Shown here one piece after another: positions 19,107 to 21,238 of a stretch of DNA of 21,238 nt (positions are counted from its first letter, which is position 1; the number at the start of each line of letters is the position of its first letter). The notes beneath the pieces were generated by a model. That model ran no database searches. It was not told the DNA's origin and saw only the letters and a program-made list of their open reading frames with translations. This stretch comes from Larix sibirica (lineage: Eukaryota; Streptophyta; Pinopsida; Pinales; Pinaceae). The translations under genes were made by a program, and so were the position numbers. The DNA lies in NCBI GenBank assembly GCA_004151065.3, contig NWUY0300049674.1, positions 21,651 to 42,888 on the forward strand, given 5' to 3'.

Positions 19107-19586
19107 TCATACCCAGTGATGGATGAGGGCCACATTTATGGTTTTTTCGATGGTGCCTCACAACAGGGCATATGTGGAGCCGAGATCATGATCCATTTAT
19201 GCAAAACCCACAATATTAAGATTCAGGTTGGCATTGGAGGTGGATATGGATTAAAGGAAGAACTTTTGGCGTTGAGATACCTGTTGTGGTTTTCTTGACG
19301 GAGGGGATTTTCATCTATGACCATCTTTGGAGACTCACAGGTGGTGGTTAATTGGTTCAGTGGAAAACATGAGATTAAAGCTATTCTTCTTGAGCCCTGG
19401 ATGGAGGAGGTGAGATGTTTATGTGATTCTTTTGACATGTTATGCTGCCAACACATTTACCGTGAAGCGAATAAGGAAGCATATCAACTCTCAAAGATGG
19501 CGATGGGGCCGATGGATGGCTTTTTGCATTTCAATGAATACTTGGATCAGGACATCATTGATCATGGAAGCATCCTTTCTTTCTGA
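19107..19586 (+). other. LINE-3 RNase H domain
   Basis: Plant L1-type C-terminal RNase H. FFDGAS holds the first catalytic Asp (19149-19151), GLKEELLALRYL the Glu (19257-19262), FGDSQVVVNWF the second Asp (19332-19334), and YREANKEAYQLSKMA the late motif. A TGA at 19296 interrupts it. In the family it removes RNA from the RNA-DNA hybrid during integration. Confidence 0.88.
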
Positions 19587-19854
19587 AGGATGAGCCAGAT
19601 TCCTTGATATGGTTTTTTTATTGTTTGTTTGCATGATTATTGAGTGACGAACACCATGCGGGTGACGAATACCATGCGAGTGATGAACACCATGTACTCC
19701 AGCCTGCAATTTGTGGTTAAATTATAGTTTTTTCTGCTTTTTGTCTGTTTACGGACAAAAGATTATATAAGCCAAACTTTCTGATGTAATGATTTATCGA
19801 ATGTAACCTTGTCTTATTTCTTATAACATCAAAGTTACATATTTTTTTCTCTGG
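19587..19854 (+). other. LINE-3 3' UTR
   Basis: Follows the ORF2 TGA. It contains a three-copy 18-bp repeat (19644-19697) and ends in seven T (19842-19848), CTCTGG and the A tail. LINE-1 ends the same way, and a short upstream match (ATCAAA, then GT and a T run) is also shared, so the 3' end is conserved between these two copies. Confidence 0.75.
19644..19697 (+). repeat. 18-bp tandem repeat, three copies, in LINE-3 3' UTR
   Basis: GTGACGAACACCATGCGG (19644-19661), a two-change copy (19662-19679) and a more diverged copy (19680-19697). Not seen in LINE-1. Confidence 0.85.
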
Positions 19855-19863
19855 AAAAAAAAA
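19842..19863 (+). terminator. LINE-3 3' terminal T7-linker-A tail
   Basis: T7 at 19842-19848, CTCTGG, then nine A (19855-19863, the last three shared with the target-site duplication). As RNA the U run and the tail could pair into a hairpin with a loop of about six bases. The same arrangement ends LINE-1 (T7 8415-8421, CTGCTTG, A9 8429-8437) and its inner duplicate (T7 8360-8366, CTGCTTG, A5). Presumed to be the 3' end seen by the reverse transcriptase. Confidence 0.6.
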
Positions 19864-19874
19864 GTGGTCACTTT
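19861..19874. repeat. LINE-3 target-site duplication, right copy
   Basis: AAAGTGGTCACTTT, identical to 13384-13397. The host sequence continues here with GTTGGCACCAGAAC. Confidence 0.95.
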
Positions 19875-19940
19875 GTTGGCACCAGAACAATTCTGAAACT
19901 TGACTTTGTTGGCACCAGAACAATTCTGAAACTTGACTTT
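19875..19940. repeat. 33-bp tandem duplication in host DNA beside LINE-3
   Basis: GTTGGCACCAGAACAATTCT plus 13 bases, present twice without change (19875-19907 and 19908-19940). The first copy directly abuts the LINE-3 insertion point. The last bases of each unit (GACTTT) resemble the end of the target-site duplication (CACTTT), so the original host site may have been part of this small array. Confidence 0.92.
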
Positions 19941-20241
19941 GTTGAAATCTAGCAAAATAATTAAGATATTGGGGGAACATGGAACGCTCTTTCTAGGTTG
20001 TCCAAAATAAATGTGTCGTGCTCTTCTTTGAAACTTCTCATTGTCAATGCATGATCCTATTTACTTATCAACATGAAGCCCAATTTGTAACTCACAATGA
20101 ATAAATAGTACGAAATTAGCTTAAAACTAGATTTTTTTTAATAAGATCTTTCCATTTTGAAAATTGAAAAATAGTAAACTGTTATAGACAACTAATAACA
20201 AAAAATTGAATGAAATAGGAAAAAAGAAGGAAAACTTTTAA

Positions 20242-20361
20242 ATGAAAGTTTCCCTGTATTAATTTTTGGAAACTTTTTTTTTGTCAAATTTTTTTATCTT
20301 AATAAAAATAAGGAAAGCTTTATGAAAGTTTCCATGTATTAACTTTAGGAAATTTTTTATA
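20242..20361. repeat. 80-bp diverged tandem duplication
   Basis: ATGAAAGTTTCCCTGTATTA from 20242 recurs with one change from 20322 (ATGAAAGTTTCCATGTATTA), each followed by a similar A/T stretch with GGAAA. Period 80. Confidence 0.65.
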
Positions 20362-20409
20362 TTTAAAAGAAATTGCTAAAAAAATTTAAAGAATAAACTA
20401 AAATTTTAT

Positions 20410-21070
20410 TGGAACTTTAGATATGTTGAAATATTAATTGTACTTCCATTAAATTAATTGAAAAAGTTGAAAACAATAGTGTCTACCACAGGGACTAATA
20501 ATATGTTCCTTAACTATTAATAAATTAAAATTGATTATTATATTTAAATGTTCAAACACAATCAAATAAGTTTTTAAAAGAGTTTTTAATTTTTTAATTT
20601 TAGTTTTATTTGTCAATAGAAAATCTATATTAATTTTAATACCCTATACTTATTGATTTTCCAATTAACAAAAATAAATAGAATGAGATCACAAAAGTAG
20701 GAAATCTTTCCTAAACTTTCCTCTTTAAAAAAGTAAGTTGTATTTATTGATTAAAAAGTTATATCAATTTTGATACACTATAATAATAGAATGAGATCAC
20801 AAAAGTATGAAAGCTTTCATAAACTTTTTTCTCTAAAGAAGGAAACTTGCATTAAGGATATAATTTTTTTTTGAATTTTTTTATTCTTATTTTTTATGGT
20901 ATAGTACCACACTTCAGATAAATCCTTTTGAAAAATTAAAATAAATAAATAAAAATGAACCAATACTTTAGTTATACTTTATAAAAGTTCAAATATTGAA
21001 TCTACTTCTATGCAATTAATGCAAAATATGGAAACAATAGTCTCCCCCTATGGTAGGGACTAATAATATC
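20410..21070. repeat. Diverged dispersed duplication, about 570-bp spacing
   Basis: The block at about 20410-20510 (ending AACAATAGTGTC, then AGGGACTAATAATATG) has a diverged copy at about 20977-21070 (ending AACAATAGTCTC, then AGGGACTAATAATATC). Between them, GAATGAGATCACAAAAGTA occurs at 20681 and 20789 (period 108) within a longer similar stretch. The whole 20220-21075 region seems to have grown by repeated local duplication. Confidence 0.6.
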
Positions 21071-21155
21071 ACAATTGTTGTCAAATGAATTTAAGATTTT
21101 ACATACCTCATACCTTTATCTATGCATTAAATATTATATTTTTATTTTATGAAAT

Positions 21156-21156
<1 letters not shown>

Positions 21157-21210
<54 letters not shown>
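21157..21210. repeat. (GAT)18 microsatellite
   Basis: Eighteen uninterrupted GAT repeats, 54 bases. Long pure arrays of this kind are usually length-variable between individuals. Confidence 0.97.
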
Positions 21211-21211
<1 letters not shown>

Positions 21212-21238
21212 AAGAAGACCCTTTGGCCTATTGGACCA

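Larger units (their letters stand above)
15497..19586 (+). pseudogene. LINE-3 ORF2 (EN-RT-zf-RVT-RNase H)
   Basis: ORF2 of about 1,360 codons, the usual length for plant L1 elements, from ATG 15497 to TGA 19584-19586. Domain order: AP endonuclease (residues 1 to about 225), linker, reverse transcriptase (from about residue 424), thumb, zf-RVT (about 1056-1111) and RNase H (about 1213-1345). The frame changes near 16110-16130 and again in the linker and early RT (16900-17000); from about 17000 to the end it is one frame. Internal stops include 15767, 15818, 16013, 17112, 17136, 18198, 18297, 18402, 18924, 19101 and 19296. Several fall where plant LINEs normally have Q or W (for example EQF, NRQI, TWNNGR), consistent with C-to-T or G-to-A decay. 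The protein would nick target DNA and reverse transcribe the element RNA; this copy is dead. Confidence 0.9.
13398..19860 (+). mobile_element. LINE-3: full-length plant L1-type retrotransposon
   Basis: About 6.46 kb between two perfect 14-bp target-site duplications. It has a 5' UTR (13398-13604), ORF1 (13605-15497), ORF2 (15497-19586) overlapping ORF1 by one base, a 3' UTR (19587-19854) and a short A tail that runs into the right duplication (19855-19863). All expected plant L1 domains are present. The element is visibly richer in G and C than the AT-rich DNA on either side, and the change occurs near 13428, about 30 bases inside the left boundary. Internal stops in ORF1 and stops plus frameshifts in ORF2 make it inactive. 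It is the only copy here with ORF1 and with both ends. Confidence 0.93.
19941..21238. other. AT-rich flank right of LINE-3
   Basis: AT-rich DNA with no recognisable gene. It contains several diverged internal duplications (listed separately) and a (GAT)n microsatellite near the right end. No RNA gene or further LINE sequence is visible. Confidence 0.6.

Overview
This window looks like repeat-rich, AT-rich intergenic DNA from the nuclear genome of a seed plant. No intact host gene is recognisable. The plant assignment rests on three non-LTR retrotransposons of the plant L1 type. Between them they carry an ORF1 with a DUF4283-like domain and a CCHC zinc knuckle, and an ORF2 with AP endonuclease, reverse transcriptase, zf-RVT and a C-terminal RNase H domain. 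The density of old, decayed LINE copies would fit a large genome such as a gymnosperm, but that is a guess.

Layout: 1-4093 is AT-rich DNA with short tandem duplications and weak exon-like stretches on the minus strand (873-2015). 4094-8700 is an AT-rich tandem array (unit about 116-137 bp) split by a 5'-truncated plus-strand LINE (LINE-1, 4210-8437). About 8873-11180 is a minus-strand LINE fragment lacking both ends (LINE-2). 11181-13383 is AT-rich spacer with a 33-bp minisatellite. 13398-19860 is an essentially full-length plus-strand LINE (LINE-3) bounded by a perfect 14-bp target-site duplication. 19875-21238 is AT-rich flank with a second 33-bp tandem duplication, diverged internal duplications and a (GAT)18 microsatellite.

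LINE-3 is the most informative object. ORF1 (13605-15497) stays in one frame with four internal stop codons. It ends in a TGATG overlap with the ATG of ORF2 (15497-19586). ORF2 contains all expected domains but is broken by nonsense codons and several frameshifts. All three copies are dead, and in the RT core each has lost a different part of the catalytic aspartate set. LINE-1 and LINE-3 share the same 3' end design: seven T, a 6-7 nt linker, then the A tail.

I did not find a new system such as a defence locus or gene cluster. The points most worth following up are the ORF1/ORF2 stop-start overlap, the shared 3' terminal U/A hairpin, and the insertion of two of the LINEs at short palindromic targets.
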